Shown here piece by piece: positions 26,465 to 34,354 of a DNA stretch of 34,354 bases. Positions within the stretch are counted from its first letter, which is position 1; every line of letters begins with the position of its first letter. Source of the stretch: Terriglobia bacterium (GTDB taxonomy: Bacteria; Acidobacteriota; Terriglobia; Bryobacterales; Bryobacteraceae); NCBI GenBank assembly GCA_019242155.1, contig JAFAWA010000182.1:1-34354 (forward strand), in the 5' to 3' direction. The translations under genes were made by a program, and so were the position numbers. The notes beneath the pieces were generated by a model. It was not told the origin of the DNA and made no database searches. It saw nothing but the letters and a program-made list of their open reading frames with translations.

Positions 26465-27082
26465 ATGGCGAAAATGTATCTGCTGACTTCGGCGCTGTTT
26501 CTGCCCGCGGCCGCGGCTGCCCAGTTAGTATGTGCCATGGGGCCGGGCGCGTCCGCTTACAAGGCCGGTTCCGACCAGCGTCCTACGGCGGATGCTATGC
26601 AACTGGCGAATCGCGTAAATGCAGCAGCTAAGACCGTTTGTGCATCCCACTGCCCCGAATTGGCTCTGTTTCGTAACTCCACCGCCCCAAATGCCATGCT
26701 GCTGGTGGACAGCAGTCAGGCGAAGGTAGTGTATTCCCCCCAGTTTTTTGCAGCCGCCTACGACAGTCTGGGCGATGCCGCCATCCTCGCGGTTGTGGCT
26801 CACGAGCTAGGCCACGCATTGGACGATACGTTAGGCGCAGCCTGGATCAAAACCGGCTGGCATCCCGAACTGCGTGCGGATGCTTGGGGAGCTTGCCTGC
26901 TGGCGAGAATGGATCTGAGCGCCCACGAGTTGAACGCGGGCCTCACCGCATTGGCGACGTATCCGCCGCCCGCCGCTCCAGCTTGGAACTCGCGCCTGCC
27001 GGTCATCCGAACCGGATATACACAATGCGGCGGCAACGGGGCCGCCTTTGACCGTGAGGCCAACGCCGCTAAACGAAAGTAG
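26465..27082 (+). CDS. Secreted zinc metalloprotease-like protein
   Basis: A 205-residue protein with a signal peptide (MAKMYLLTSALFLPAAAAAQ) and an HExxH zinc motif in VVAHELGHALDD (about 109-120). A downstream ELRADAWGACLLA (about 136-148) could give the third ligand, as in M48-like ExxxD gluzincins. Four cysteines (VCAM, VCASHCPE, TQCGG) suggest disulphides in the periplasm. It lacks the C-terminal region of typical M48 enzymes, so family placement is provisional. It starts 4 bp after the membrane spermidine-synthase-like gene and faces the M13 peptidase gene, with only 3 bp between stops. Confidence 0.7.
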   Translation: MAKMYLLTSALFLPAAAAAQLVCAMGPGASAYKAGSDQRPTADAMQLANRVNAAAKTVCASHCPELALFRNSTAPNAMLLVDSSQAKVVYSPQFFAAAYDSLGDAAILAVVAHELGHALDDTLGAAWIKTGWHPELRADAWGACLLARMDLSAHELNAGLTALATYPPPAAPAWNSRLPVIRTGYTQCGGNGAAFDREANAAKRK

Positions 27083-27085
27083 CGG

Positions 27086-29119
27086 CTACCAGACCCGGCA
27101 TGCCTCCGCCCGCACCATCGGCTGGCCCGCTTTACAGGCGAAGGCCTTCTGAAACTCGGGCATATTCGAGACGACACCGTTGATCCGGTCTTCGAGCGGC
27201 GAGTGTGGATTGGTGATGGCGCTGACACGCTTGCTCTCCGGCCGCTCGTCCCCGCAGGCCCACTGTGCCATGCCGATAAAGAAGCGCTGATCCGGAGTAA
27301 ATCCGTCGATGGGCTTCAGTTCCAGCGCGCGCGTGGCATTCTTCCAGGCGATGTAGGCCAAGAGCGTCCCGCCAAGGTCGGCAACGTCTTCTCCCTCGGT
27401 CAACTTACTATTCAGCTTGACATCGTCCACCACCGTGAACTGCCCGTATTCCTTCACCACACAGGCCGCGCGCTCCTCGAACCGCTTGGCGTCTTCGGGC
27501 GTCCACCAGTCTTTGAGGTTGCCGTGAGCATCGAATTGGCGTCCTTCGTCGTCGAAGCCGTGGGTGAGTTCGTGACCTATGGTTGCGCCCGTATTCCCGT
27601 AATTGGGGGCGTCATCCATGCGGGCATCGAATAACGGCGGCTGCAGCACACCGGCGGGGAAGTTGATGTCATTCATTTGCGGATCGTAGTAGGCGTTGAC
27701 TGTCGGCGGCGTGATCTCCCACTCGGTGCGATCCACCGGTTTACCGATCTTATTCAGTTGCCTTCGCGATTCGAAGATGATAGCGCGGTCTACGTCCTCT
27801 AGAAACTCCCCGGGCCGAATCGTAAGTGAGCTGTAATCTCGCCACCGCTCGGGGTACCCGATCTTATTAACCGTGGCATGCAACTTAGCGAGCGCCTGCT
27901 TCTTAGTGTCTGGACTCATCCACGTAAGCTGCTCCAGATCCCCTTGCATAGCCTCTTCGATCTCTCTCGTCATAGCCAGAGCCCGGCCTTTGGTATCGGC
28001 GGTAAAAGTCTTCTCTACGAAAACCTCGCCCAGGGCCTCGCCCAGATCGCGATCCACGAATCGCACGCAACGCTTCCAGCGAGGCTGTAACTCGCTCACA
28101 CCGCGAAGATATTTGTTGTAGAAGTCGAAATCGGCATTGACGAAGGCAGAGGAAAGATACCGGGACTGTTCGCGCGTCAGATGCCAGCGCAGGTACGTCT
28201 TCCAGTCGGCAATGCTGCGCGTTTTCAGTTGGCGCTCAACCTCTTCGAAAAACTTCGGTTCTGTGACGTTAACGACCGCCTGCGCCGGAATGCCCAGCGC
28301 GCGGAAGTATGCAGACCAATTAAAGGAAGGAGTAAGTTTGGCTAACCTGGCAGAGGTCAACTTATGAAACATTTTGTAAGGGTCGCGCTTATCGACGCGC
28401 GTAAGGGACGCCCTGGCCAGAGCAGTCTCGATGTCCATTACGGTCTGCGCTTCGCTTTGTGCGGTAGCCGCGGAGTCGCCAGTTAACTCAAAGGTTTTGA
28501 CGATGTGCTCTAGATAGCGGGCGCGGGTCTCCTGAGATTTAGCGTCGGTGTTGACGTAGTAATCGCGATCCGGCAGCCCAAGTCCGCTAGCGAACGCGAA
28601 GGCGATTACGTGTGAAGAATCGGCATAGTCCTGTGAGGAACTGAAGGCGAAGAGCGGCGCACGGTCGTCGGCGGCAAGGTGAAGATGCGCGAGTACCACA
28701 GGGAGATCGGAGACGCGCGCAAGCTTCCCGATTTCTGCTAACCGGGGCGCTAGGGGCGTCGTTCCTGCCCTTTCGACGGCCTGCTGATCCATGCACGCGC
28801 TGAAATAATCACCGATCTTCTGCTGATTCGATGTGCGCCCTGCCGTAGCTACGGCTGCCTCCTCGAGGATTCCCCACAGGAAACGCAGATTTTCTGTTTC
28901 CAGTTTGCCATAGACATCCCAGCGCGCCTGATCAGGCGGAATCGGATTCTGTTTATTCCAAGTGCCGCAGGCGAACCGATAAAAATCCTGGCAAGGATCG
29001 ACGGCACGATCGATGAAGGAAACGTCGAGGCTGGGTGTGTAAGGCAGGGAGGTCAGCGGACGATCCTGGGCTGAAATCAGCAGAGGCGCGGCAAGGGCGC
29101 ACAGATAAACGCGGCGCAT
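27086..29119 (-). CDS. M13-family (neprilysin-like) zinc endopeptidase
   Basis: A 677-residue peptidase of normal family length with a signal peptide (MRRVYLCALAAPLLISAQ), hence exported. The N-terminal M13 domain includes DPCQDFYRFACGTWNK (about 40-56) and the catalytic domain NAYYDPQMNDINFPAGVLQP, GATIGHELTHGFDDEGRQFD (HExxH, about 510-520), then GEDVADLGG with the third ligand (about 572-580), and ends in the conserved CRVW. Such enzymes cut small oligopeptides and are numerous in Acidobacteriota. Divergent from the TPR gene, with 43 bp between starts. The stop is TAG, a point against genome-wide TAG recoding. Confidence 0.95.
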   Translation of the reverse strand: MRRVYLCALAAPLLISAQDRPLTSLPYTPSLDVSFIDRAVDPCQDFYRFACGTWNKQNPIPPDQARWDVYGKLETENLRFLWGILEEAAVATAGRTSNQQKIGDYFSACMDQQAVERAGTTPLAPRLAEIGKLARVSDLPVVLAHLHLAADDRAPLFAFSSSQDYADSSHVIAFAFASGLGLPDRDYYVNTDAKSQETRARYLEHIVKTFELTGDSAATAQSEAQTVMDIETALARASLTRVDKRDPYKMFHKLTSARLAKLTPSFNWSAYFRALGIPAQAVVNVTEPKFFEEVERQLKTRSIADWKTYLRWHLTREQSRYLSSAFVNADFDFYNKYLRGVSELQPRWKRCVRFVDRDLGEALGEVFVEKTFTADTKGRALAMTREIEEAMQGDLEQLTWMSPDTKKQALAKLHATVNKIGYPERWRDYSSLTIRPGEFLEDVDRAIIFESRRQLNKIGKPVDRTEWEITPPTVNAYYDPQMNDINFPAGVLQPPLFDARMDDAPNYGNTGATIGHELTHGFDDEGRQFDAHGNLKDWWTPEDAKRFEERAACVVKEYGQFTVVDDVKLNSKLTEGEDVADLGGTLLAYIAWKNATRALELKPIDGFTPDQRFFIGMAQWACGDERPESKRVSAITNPHSPLEDRINGVVSNMPEFQKAFACKAGQPMVRAEACRVW

Positions 29120-29162
29120 GCCTGTAGCTTACACCGGAAGCGGAGACATAAAATGAGCTTAG

Positions 29163-30134
29163 ATGTTGCGGCATCTTCTGCGCCCGCCGGCGGTCTTTTT
29201 GGCGCTGGTTTGGAGCGCGTGGGCGGCCGACCTGCCGGCCTACGAACTTTCGGGTTCCATCACACCGCCGTTCGGCGGGCGAGTGTCCCTGTTTAGCGCG
29301 AGCGAACCCTATTCCGCGTCTACACTGGCCGATGTTTCCGGCCATTTCCATTTCAAGCAGGTTCGTCCGGGGATCTACACCATTTCCATTTTGAGCCGGA
29401 GGCGTGGCGAGGCGCGCAGGACGGTGGACGTAACTCCCGGGCTTGCCGATCGCAAGGGGCGCATTCCTTTAAAGCTCAACCTAAGCGACTCGGATTTTTC
29501 TTTCGCCGCGGTTATGAGCCGCCAGTTAGTGTCGAAGAGGCAATTAGGTATTCCGGAATCCGCGCGCCGCGATTATGAGCGAGCACAGAACGAACTTTCG
29601 CGGCGCCGCGTAGATGCGGCAGTAGCTCATTTGCAGCGTGCCGTAGAACGCGCCCCCGCTTTCGCGCCGGCCTGGAACACTCTCGGAGTGATCGCCTATC
29701 AGACGCGTAGTTTCGATCGCGCCGAAGAGTGCTTTCGTAAAGCCGTAGGCGCCGATCCTGACTCGTTTGAATCGCTCGTGAACCTTGGGGGTGTGATGGT
29801 CACCGAGCACAAGCTCGATGAAGCCATGCAGTACAACTTGAAGGCCGTGTTGCGACGCCCCAACGACGCCCTGGCTAACGCGCAGCTCGGAGTGACGTAT
29901 TACTTGCTGGCTCAATATGAGTTGGCGACCAAGTATCTCGAAAAGACCCGGCAACTCGACCCTGCCAGTTTCACTTATCCGCAATTGATGTTGTTCGAGA
30001 TTCACTACCGCAATGGGGATCGCGAACGCGCGGCTTCAGATCTCGAGGAGTTTCTGAGACACCATCCGGATTGGCCGCAAGCCCCGGCAATGCGGCAGAC
30101 GATCGCAAGTTTCCGGAAGGTCCCGAGCCGGTAA
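29163..30134 (+). CDS. Secreted carboxypeptidase-regulatory-like/TPR protein
   Basis: A 323-residue protein with a signal peptide (LLRPPAVFLALVWSAWAADL), then a beta-sandwich segment (YELSGSITPPFGGRVSLFSA, GHFHFKQVRPGIYTISILSR) of carboxypeptidase-regulatory type, then four or so TPR units (AWNTLGVIAYQTRSFDRAEE, SLVNLGGVMVTEHKLDEAMQ, LGVTYYLLAQYELATKYLEK). This is a frequent acidobacterial design, probably a periplasmic protein-interaction module. No enzyme motif. The ATG at 29163 follows the divergent M13 start by 43 bp, so promoters overlap. Intact. Confidence 0.8.
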   Translation: MLRHLLRPPAVFLALVWSAWAADLPAYELSGSITPPFGGRVSLFSASEPYSASTLADVSGHFHFKQVRPGIYTISILSRRRGEARRTVDVTPGLADRKGRIPLKLNLSDSDFSFAAVMSRQLVSKRQLGIPESARRDYERAQNELSRRRVDAAVAHLQRAVERAPAFAPAWNTLGVIAYQTRSFDRAEECFRKAVGADPDSFESLVNLGGVMVTEHKLDEAMQYNLKAVLRRPNDALANAQLGVTYYLLAQYELATKYLEKTRQLDPASFTYPQLMLFEIHYRNGDRERAASDLEEFLRHHPDWPQAPAMRQTIASFRKVPSR

Positions 30135-30143
30135 TCCCAAATA

Positions 30144-30914
30144 CTAAGACGTCTTCTTCACCAGGCGAATCTCAAAAAGCTTGCTCCAAAGCTTGCCCGT
30201 CACGAACAGCCGGTCACTTTTGGCGTCGTAGGCGATGCCGTTGAGCACGTCTTCATTGCCGTTGCGATTCGCCGGGCTCAGGATTCCGGTCAGATCAATC
30301 CAACCTTTGATCTTTCCAGAGGCCGGATCGATGCGGGCTATCCGATCGGTTTGATACACATTGGCGTACACCTCGCCGCGCACCCATTCGAGCTCGTTCA
30401 GTTGATCCACCGCGCGGCCTTCATCAGTAATTGTAATGCGCCCCAGTTCGCGCAAGGACTCGGGGTCCCAAAACCGCAGTTGGGCGCTCCCGTCACTCAT
30501 GATGATCCGCTTGCCGTCCTGAGTTAGCCCCCATCCTTCGCCCGGATAGGAGAACTGGTTCCTCAACGAAAAGTTTGTCAGATCGTAGATAAACCCGGTT
30601 TGCGAGCGCCATGTGATCTCGAGCAGCCGGTCTTTCCAGTTAATGATTCCTTCCCCGAAGTATTGCTCCGGTACGTCCCGCTTTTCGAGGATCTCGCCCG
30701 TTTCCAATCGAACCTTCCGGATGGAGGAGCGGCCGTTCAACCCGGTGCTCTCGTAGAGATAGCCGTTCAGGTAAAAGAGTCCCTGCGTGTAAGCGAGCGA
30801 ATCGTGAGGATAGGTATGAATTACCTCGTAGCCATATTCGGGAATGCCGCCGGCTTGAGAAACGGGGCCGCAAGCGCAAGCCGCCAAAGCGGCCGCTACA
30901 ATCACAATGCGCAT
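30144..30914 (-). CDS. Glutaminyl-peptide cyclotransferase, propeller type
   Basis: A 256-residue enzyme of the plant/bacterial glutaminyl cyclase family, a five-bladed beta-propeller that converts N-terminal glutamine to pyroglutamate. Family signatures appear in order: HDSLAYTQGLFY, YESTGLNGRSSIRKV, QYFGEGIINW, EITWRSQTGFIYD, GEGWGLTQDGKRIIMSDGSA, DQLNELEWV, NEDVLNGIAYD and LFVTGKLWSKLFEI. The N-terminus (RIVIVAAALAACACGP) looks like a lipoprotein signal with a lipobox ending at cysteine, so it is probably membrane-tethered in the periplasm. It converges on the TPR gene with 9 bp between. Confidence 0.9.
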   Translation of the reverse strand: MRIVIVAAALAACACGPVSQAGGIPEYGYEVIHTYPHDSLAYTQGLFYLNGYLYESTGLNGRSSIRKVRLETGEILEKRDVPEQYFGEGIINWKDRLLEITWRSQTGFIYDLTNFSLRNQFSYPGEGWGLTQDGKRIIMSDGSAQLRFWDPESLRELGRITITDEGRAVDQLNELEWVRGEVYANVYQTDRIARIDPASGKIKGWIDLTGILSPANRNGNEDVLNGIAYDAKSDRLFVTGKLWSKLFEIRLVKKTS

Positions 30915-30958
30915 ACTACGAACAAGCGTACCGCATCGCGGAGCGCTCGCTTCAGGCT

Positions 30959-31852
30959 TTAGAACAGCAAGTCTCTGCTACTCATCGCCTGCTGGTACAC
31001 GCCGCCCTTGGCTAAGTACCGATACGGGTTTACGGGCGCGCCCCCGATGCGCACTTCGTAATGTAGGTGGGGCGCGGTGACTCGCCCCGTGCTGCCCACC
31101 TCTCCTACTGCTTCACCGCGGCGCAGTTCCTGTCCTGTCTGCACAAAGAATTTGGAAAGGTGCGCATAATAAGTCTGGACGCCGCTACCATGATCCACGA
31201 CTACCAGGCGTCCATAACCGCCACTCCATTCCGCGCGAACTACGATGCCGTTCGCGGTCACGTGTACGGGAGTACCGGTGGCCGCGCTGATGTCCACGCC
31301 CGTGTGGAACTCGGAACCTTCGCTCGAGAACGGGTCGGTACGCTGGCCGAACGGCCCCAGTAACCGTCCATCCACGGGCCAAAGACTCGGCTGCGCGACT
31401 TCCCGTATTCTGGCCGCATAGCGGCTTTGTAAAGAGAGGGAACGGGCGCTGCGGAGAAAATTGTAGTCCTCAACAGACTCCGCAAACGTCGGCACCAGTT
31501 TGCCTTCCGCGGAAATGTCGGATGGACCCTCCAGCTTCTGTTTGATGCCGTACGCGATCGAGATTTCGCGCGCGTATAACTGCAAACTCGCCAGCCGCTG
31601 GTTGGTCTGACTTACCTGTTTTTGGAGAGACTGATACCGCGAACGGAGCACATCGGCTTCGTGCTTCAGCGCGTTATAATTCTCCACCTTCCATGCCATG
31701 CGGGCATAACTTGCGACGCACCCGAAGAGAAAAAAGCAGCCGATCAGGGCCAAGACCATGACCAGGTACAGTGACTGCTGAGGGATATGGATCCGGCGGA
31801 GTTTGCCGCGCAGCGAATGAGCCAATACGACAACAAAATATTCGTGTCTCAT
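30959..31852 (-). CDS. M23-family peptidoglycan peptidase
   Basis: A 297-residue LytM-type zinc endopeptidase. The N-terminus has one membrane anchor (LYLVMVLALIGCFFLFGCVA, about 27-46) and a coiled coil (YQSLQKQVSQTNQRLASLQL). The catalytic domain reads FGQRTDPFSSEGSEFHTGVD (HxxxD), GRLVVVDHGSGVQTYYAHL, and HLHYEVRIGGAPVNPY (HxH). It would cut cross-link peptides of the wall or activate amidases in the periplasm. All metal ligands are present. It lies 44 bp upstream of the glutaminyl cyclase gene on the same strand. A short hydrophobic frame overlaps its start (ATGA). Confidence 0.9.
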   Translation of the reverse strand: MRHEYFVVVLAHSLRGKLRRIHIPQQSLYLVMVLALIGCFFLFGCVASYARMAWKVENYNALKHEADVLRSRYQSLQKQVSQTNQRLASLQLYAREISIAYGIKQKLEGPSDISAEGKLVPTFAESVEDYNFLRSARSLSLQSRYAARIREVAQPSLWPVDGRLLGPFGQRTDPFSSEGSEFHTGVDISAATGTPVHVTANGIVVRAEWSGGYGRLVVVDHGSGVQTYYAHLSKFFVQTGQELRRGEAVGEVGSTGRVTAPHLHYEVRIGGAPVNPYRYLAKGGVYQQAMSSRDLLF

Positions 31853-31956
31853 AGGGGTACGAAAACCGGGCCGGTGTTGCGCAGCACCCCGATCCCGAAG
31901 CTGCCGACTACGTCATATCCAACAACTGACGCAAGCAAGAATGTAGCAATTCCCAT
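31849..31956 (-). CDS. Possible small hydrophobic leader protein (35 aa)
   Basis: ATG 31956 opens MGIATFLLASVVGYDVVGSF then GIGVLRNTGPVFVPL, whose stop overlaps the M23 start as ATGA. A hydrophobic helix and coupled position favour a real small membrane protein or leader peptide. Short length, an unclear ribosome site and lack of homologues known to me leave it uncertain. The rest of 31957-32009 shows no gene. Confidence 0.3.
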   Translation of the reverse strand: MGIATFLLASVVGYDVVGSFGIGVLRNTGPVFVPL

Positions 31957-32009
31957 CACATCTGTCAATCCGTTCAAGTGCTTGATAGAATTGAAATTAA
32001 CTAAATCCG

Positions 32010-32822
32010 ATGGCCAAACGGATTCCGGGAAGATTATTCGTTCGAAATCTCGTCCAGAAGAGAGGTCTGGTGGCACAACTCGTCCGCCGCGATTTCGAGC
32101 AACGCTTCGTCGGTTCCGCCATGGGCTGGCTCTGGGGATTGATTCATCCGCTCGCACAACTGCTTAGTTGGACCTTCCTGTTTCAGTTTGTGATGCACGT
32201 GCGTGTGCCGGCGGGCGAGCCGACTCGCAGCTATCCTCTATTTCTGTTCGCGGGAATGCTTCCCTGGTTTCTCTTCAGCGACACGGTGCAGCGCTCGGCG
32301 TCGAGCATTTTGGACCAAGCGAACGTGATTACCAAAACAGTTTTTCCTGCGGAGATTGTGCCCATCTCTGTATTTCTTTCATGCCTTGTCAGTCATGTCC
32401 TTGCAATAGTGCTCCTGATCGCAGCCGCGGGCGTGTTCTTGAATCAGATCAGCATTTTTCTGGTGCTGCTACCCGCCTACATCCTGGTGCTTGGGATGTT
32501 CGCGGTGGGCCTCGGTTGGGTGGTTGCGAGCCTCCAGGTATTCCTTCGCGACACCGCGCAGGCATTGACGATCCTGCTCACGTTCTGGTTTTTCGCAACG
32601 CCCGTGATGCTCGCAGAAAGCCAATATCCGAAATGGGCGGGGGCGTTGCTAGCGGTTAATCCGTTGACGTACCTGGTGCGCGCATACCGCGACGTCATGC
32701 TGAGCTCGCGCATGCCCGATCTGTCGGATCTCTTTGTTGCCGCCGCTTACGGCGCGGTCAGCCTGATCGTGGGCGGCCTGTTTTTCCGGCGTGTGAAGCG
32801 AGGTTTCGCCGATGTGCTGTGA
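32010..32822 (+). CDS. ABC-2 polysaccharide export permease (Wzm/TagG-like)
   Basis: A 270-residue inner-membrane permease with about six helices (LSWTFLFQFVMHV, PLFLFAGMLPWFLFSDTVQR, VFLSCLVSHVLAIVLLIAAA, FLVLLPAYILVLGMFAVGLG, TILLTFWFFATPVMLAE, LFVAAAYGAVSLIVGGLFF). The amphipathic start RDFEQRFVGSAMGWLWGLIH and LNPLTYLV-like VNPLTYLVRAYRD are hallmarks of Wzm/TagG exporters for O-antigen or capsule. Its ATPase partner (Wzt) usually follows directly but does not here; the next gene is on the opposite strand. The partner may lie elsewhere. Intact. Confidence 0.88.
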   Translation: MAKRIPGRLFVRNLVQKRGLVAQLVRRDFEQRFVGSAMGWLWGLIHPLAQLLSWTFLFQFVMHVRVPAGEPTRSYPLFLFAGMLPWFLFSDTVQRSASSILDQANVITKTVFPAEIVPISVFLSCLVSHVLAIVLLIAAAGVFLNQISIFLVLLPAYILVLGMFAVGLGWVVASLQVFLRDTAQALTILLTFWFFATPVMLAESQYPKWAGALLAVNPLTYLVRAYRDVMLSSRMPDLSDLFVAAAYGAVSLIVGGLFFRRVKRGFADVL

Positions 32823-32826
32823 GGGT

Positions 32827-34266
32827 TCACAGCAACAACATAAATGCGTTTGTCGGACGCGGTGCGACCGATTCTAACGCCATCTCAAGGGCAATCACGG
32901 AGTCGTTTGCGCGCCGCACGTCTTCGGCCGCGCGCCCAAATGCGCCCGGATCCATACCGATCCGCCCGGCCAGTTGAGTTACAGGCAAGTACCAATCGAG
33001 CTGGTTTTCCGCAGGCAATCGGTTTTGTAACAGGAACTCTGACAGGGACCGCAGCACAAAGTCGCGTGTATCTCCCACGGGAACTACGGCTAAAAGATCG
33101 TTGTACGCCTGAACCTTCTCGCGAAAGTAATCGACCGGCGCTGCGCCGGAACTCTGCTGCCAGGCGGCCAAGGACGATAAAAAATCGCGCGCCCGGGTCT
33201 GCCAGTCGAATTGGGCTCTGTCGCCCTCCTGGACGGCCCCTTCATTACCTTTCGAAACCAGGGTTCGATACTGCTCTCGGATGCCGCGGCACTCCGGACT
33301 CTCGCAACTGGCAAGGCCCTGCGCTTTGCCTTCTACCTTGGAGGCGATGGTCTCCGTCTCGCCCAGAAGCGGCACCGCGGCAATGTGAAGTCTCTCGTTA
33401 AAATAGTCCACCGGTTGCGTGCTGTTCCCGGAACTTACCGACTCTTCGCACCTTTTTCCGCCGAGATGGTTCACCAGGAAGGAGCGATAGGCCCCGATCA
33501 CAACCGCCGGAGATAGCTGCCGTTGCCGGGACAGTTCCGCAAGAACACGTATCGATTCGCCGGTGTCTTCGGCTGCAAAGGTGAAGGAGCGGTCGTCGCC
33601 TGCAATACGGGTCAGAGCGCTCGCGAATGCGGTTGTGAGTACCTGAAAGCCTGCATCCGCTACCGGCGCAGTGGTCAGCAGCCGGGCTACGGGTCCGACT
33701 TGAGCCGGTGAGGAGATGACGCCGATATATCTCGCCAGGAACTTAACCGGCTCGCCCTCCTTAGCTTCTTTCGCCGTAAAGGAAGAGGCGGCTACTTCGC
33801 CCAGCACCTCATAAAACCGGTGGACGTCATAGACCAAAAACTCTTCACACGTCACCGACGGAAGCTGAATCGCAGAGATGTCTTCAAAGCGCTGGCGTGC
33901 CTTCCTGGGATCGAGAGAGAGCAGGCCTTCTACCGCGCGCGCCTGCAACGATAGCGTGTCAATTTCGAGAGAGTAGGCGCGATCCGCGTAACCGGCAGGT
34001 CCTCGGGCGGACCCGAGCGCGGAACGTCTTCGGTAAGGATGGGAGGAAGCAGTAGCCAGGCGGAAAGCCTGTTCCAGCAGCTCGATTCTACGGCCGCTCG
34101 GTAACTCGGTCCGCTCCGCAACGCGAATCAGGGCGTCGGCGGCAAGCTCCGGTGATGCGCCTCGCGCCAGATCTACCACCGTCTCCAGAGATTCTTTGGT
34201 TACGGTGCAGGTAGCGGATGTCGCGCAGACGAACGATGTTCCCAGCAGGAAGAGGAGAAGACGCAT
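32827..34266 (-). CDS. Secreted hypothetical helical-repeat protein
   Basis: A 479-residue protein with a signal peptide (MRLLLFLLGTSFVCATSATC). The rest is mostly helical with repeats of alanine-rich amphipathic helices (LVDLARGASPELAADALIRV-like), suggesting an alpha-solenoid. Cysteines are sparse and no catalytic motif is visible. I recognise no named family; similar long exported helical proteins are common in Acidobacteriota. It ends 4 bp from the convergent permease stop. The function is unknown. Confidence 0.65.
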   Translation of the reverse strand: MRLLLFLLGTSFVCATSATCTVTKESLETVVDLARGASPELAADALIRVAERTELPSGRRIELLEQAFRLATASSHPYRRRSALGSARGPAGYADRAYSLEIDTLSLQARAVEGLLSLDPRKARQRFEDISAIQLPSVTCEEFLVYDVHRFYEVLGEVAASSFTAKEAKEGEPVKFLARYIGVISSPAQVGPVARLLTTAPVADAGFQVLTTAFASALTRIAGDDRSFTFAAEDTGESIRVLAELSRQRQLSPAVVIGAYRSFLVNHLGGKRCEESVSSGNSTQPVDYFNERLHIAAVPLLGETETIASKVEGKAQGLASCESPECRGIREQYRTLVSKGNEGAVQEGDRAQFDWQTRARDFLSSLAAWQQSSGAAPVDYFREKVQAYNDLLAVVPVGDTRDFVLRSLSEFLLQNRLPAENQLDWYLPVTQLAGRIGMDPGAFGRAAEDVRRANDSVIALEMALESVAPRPTNAFMLLL

Positions 34267-34354
34267 CCAGAAGCAATTTTAGTATTTCGCATGCCTCTCG
34301 ACGCGATCGAACTTAAAATAGATCGGTTCTGATGGGCCAGCACCCGCCGTCCTG
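34267..34354. other. Window end, no supported gene
   Basis: This holds the upstream region of the leftward 34266 gene. A 13-codon frame (MPLDAIELKIDRF, from 34290) and an ATG at 34332 open rightwards. Both are too short to support, although the second could be the start of a gene cut by the edge. Confidence 0.3.

Noticed and set aside
1-34354. CRISPR arrays or rRNA genes
   Set aside because: No regularly spaced repeats beyond two-copy repeats and no rRNA-like sequence were seen.

Overview
The window joins two very different kinds of DNA. About 22.57-34.35 kb is ordinary chromosome with long, uninterrupted genes: a YecE-like DUF72 protein, a membrane-fused spermidine-synthase-like protein, an M13 endopeptidase, a TPR protein, a glutaminyl cyclase, an M23 peptidase and an ABC-2 permease. 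This gene set, the GC-rich codon use and an acidobacterial style of winged-helix/TPR regulator at 13.96 kb suggest an Acidobacteriota host, perhaps Bryobacterales/Solibacter-like. That assignment is an inference.

About 1-22.57 kb is mobile and accessory DNA. From the left: the end of an insertion sequence; small hypothetical and secreted proteins; a serine resolvase with a WGR-domain gene behind it; a HEPN-type gene divergent from a zinc-ribbon gene and a DNA methyltransferase; a RepB-type primase; an orphan ParD and a ParDE pair; and a 45-nt 3' piece of tRNA-Gly(CCC) that looks like an attachment site. Right of it is an integrative mobilizable element. A leftward operon runs secreted protein, membrane protein, methyltransferase, excisionase, tyrosine integrase. 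It is divergent from a winged-helix/TPR regulator. A rightward transfer region follows: VirD4/TrwB-like coupling protein, membrane protein, three small proteins, a predicted oriT, a MobF relaxase-helicase and a small accessory gene. No mating-pair-formation genes are visible.

The parts appear to form one circuit. An identical 18-bp sequence lies in both divergent control regions of the element, one between regulator and excision operon and one in front of the coupling-protein gene. It is a good candidate operator linking excision to transfer. A predicted oriT 100 bp upstream of the relaxase has a hairpin followed by GTCTATAG, the core of the R388-type nic site.

Most larger genes of the mobile half are broken by 1-base frameshifts in either direction or by in-frame stops, including amber codons in both relaxase and coupling protein. 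The chromosomal half shows no disruption. The element is therefore probably decaying, unless local sequence errors explain it. At its right edge the start of a small element gene is fused in frame to an N-terminally truncated DUF72 gene, which marks a rearrangement junction near 22.57 kb.
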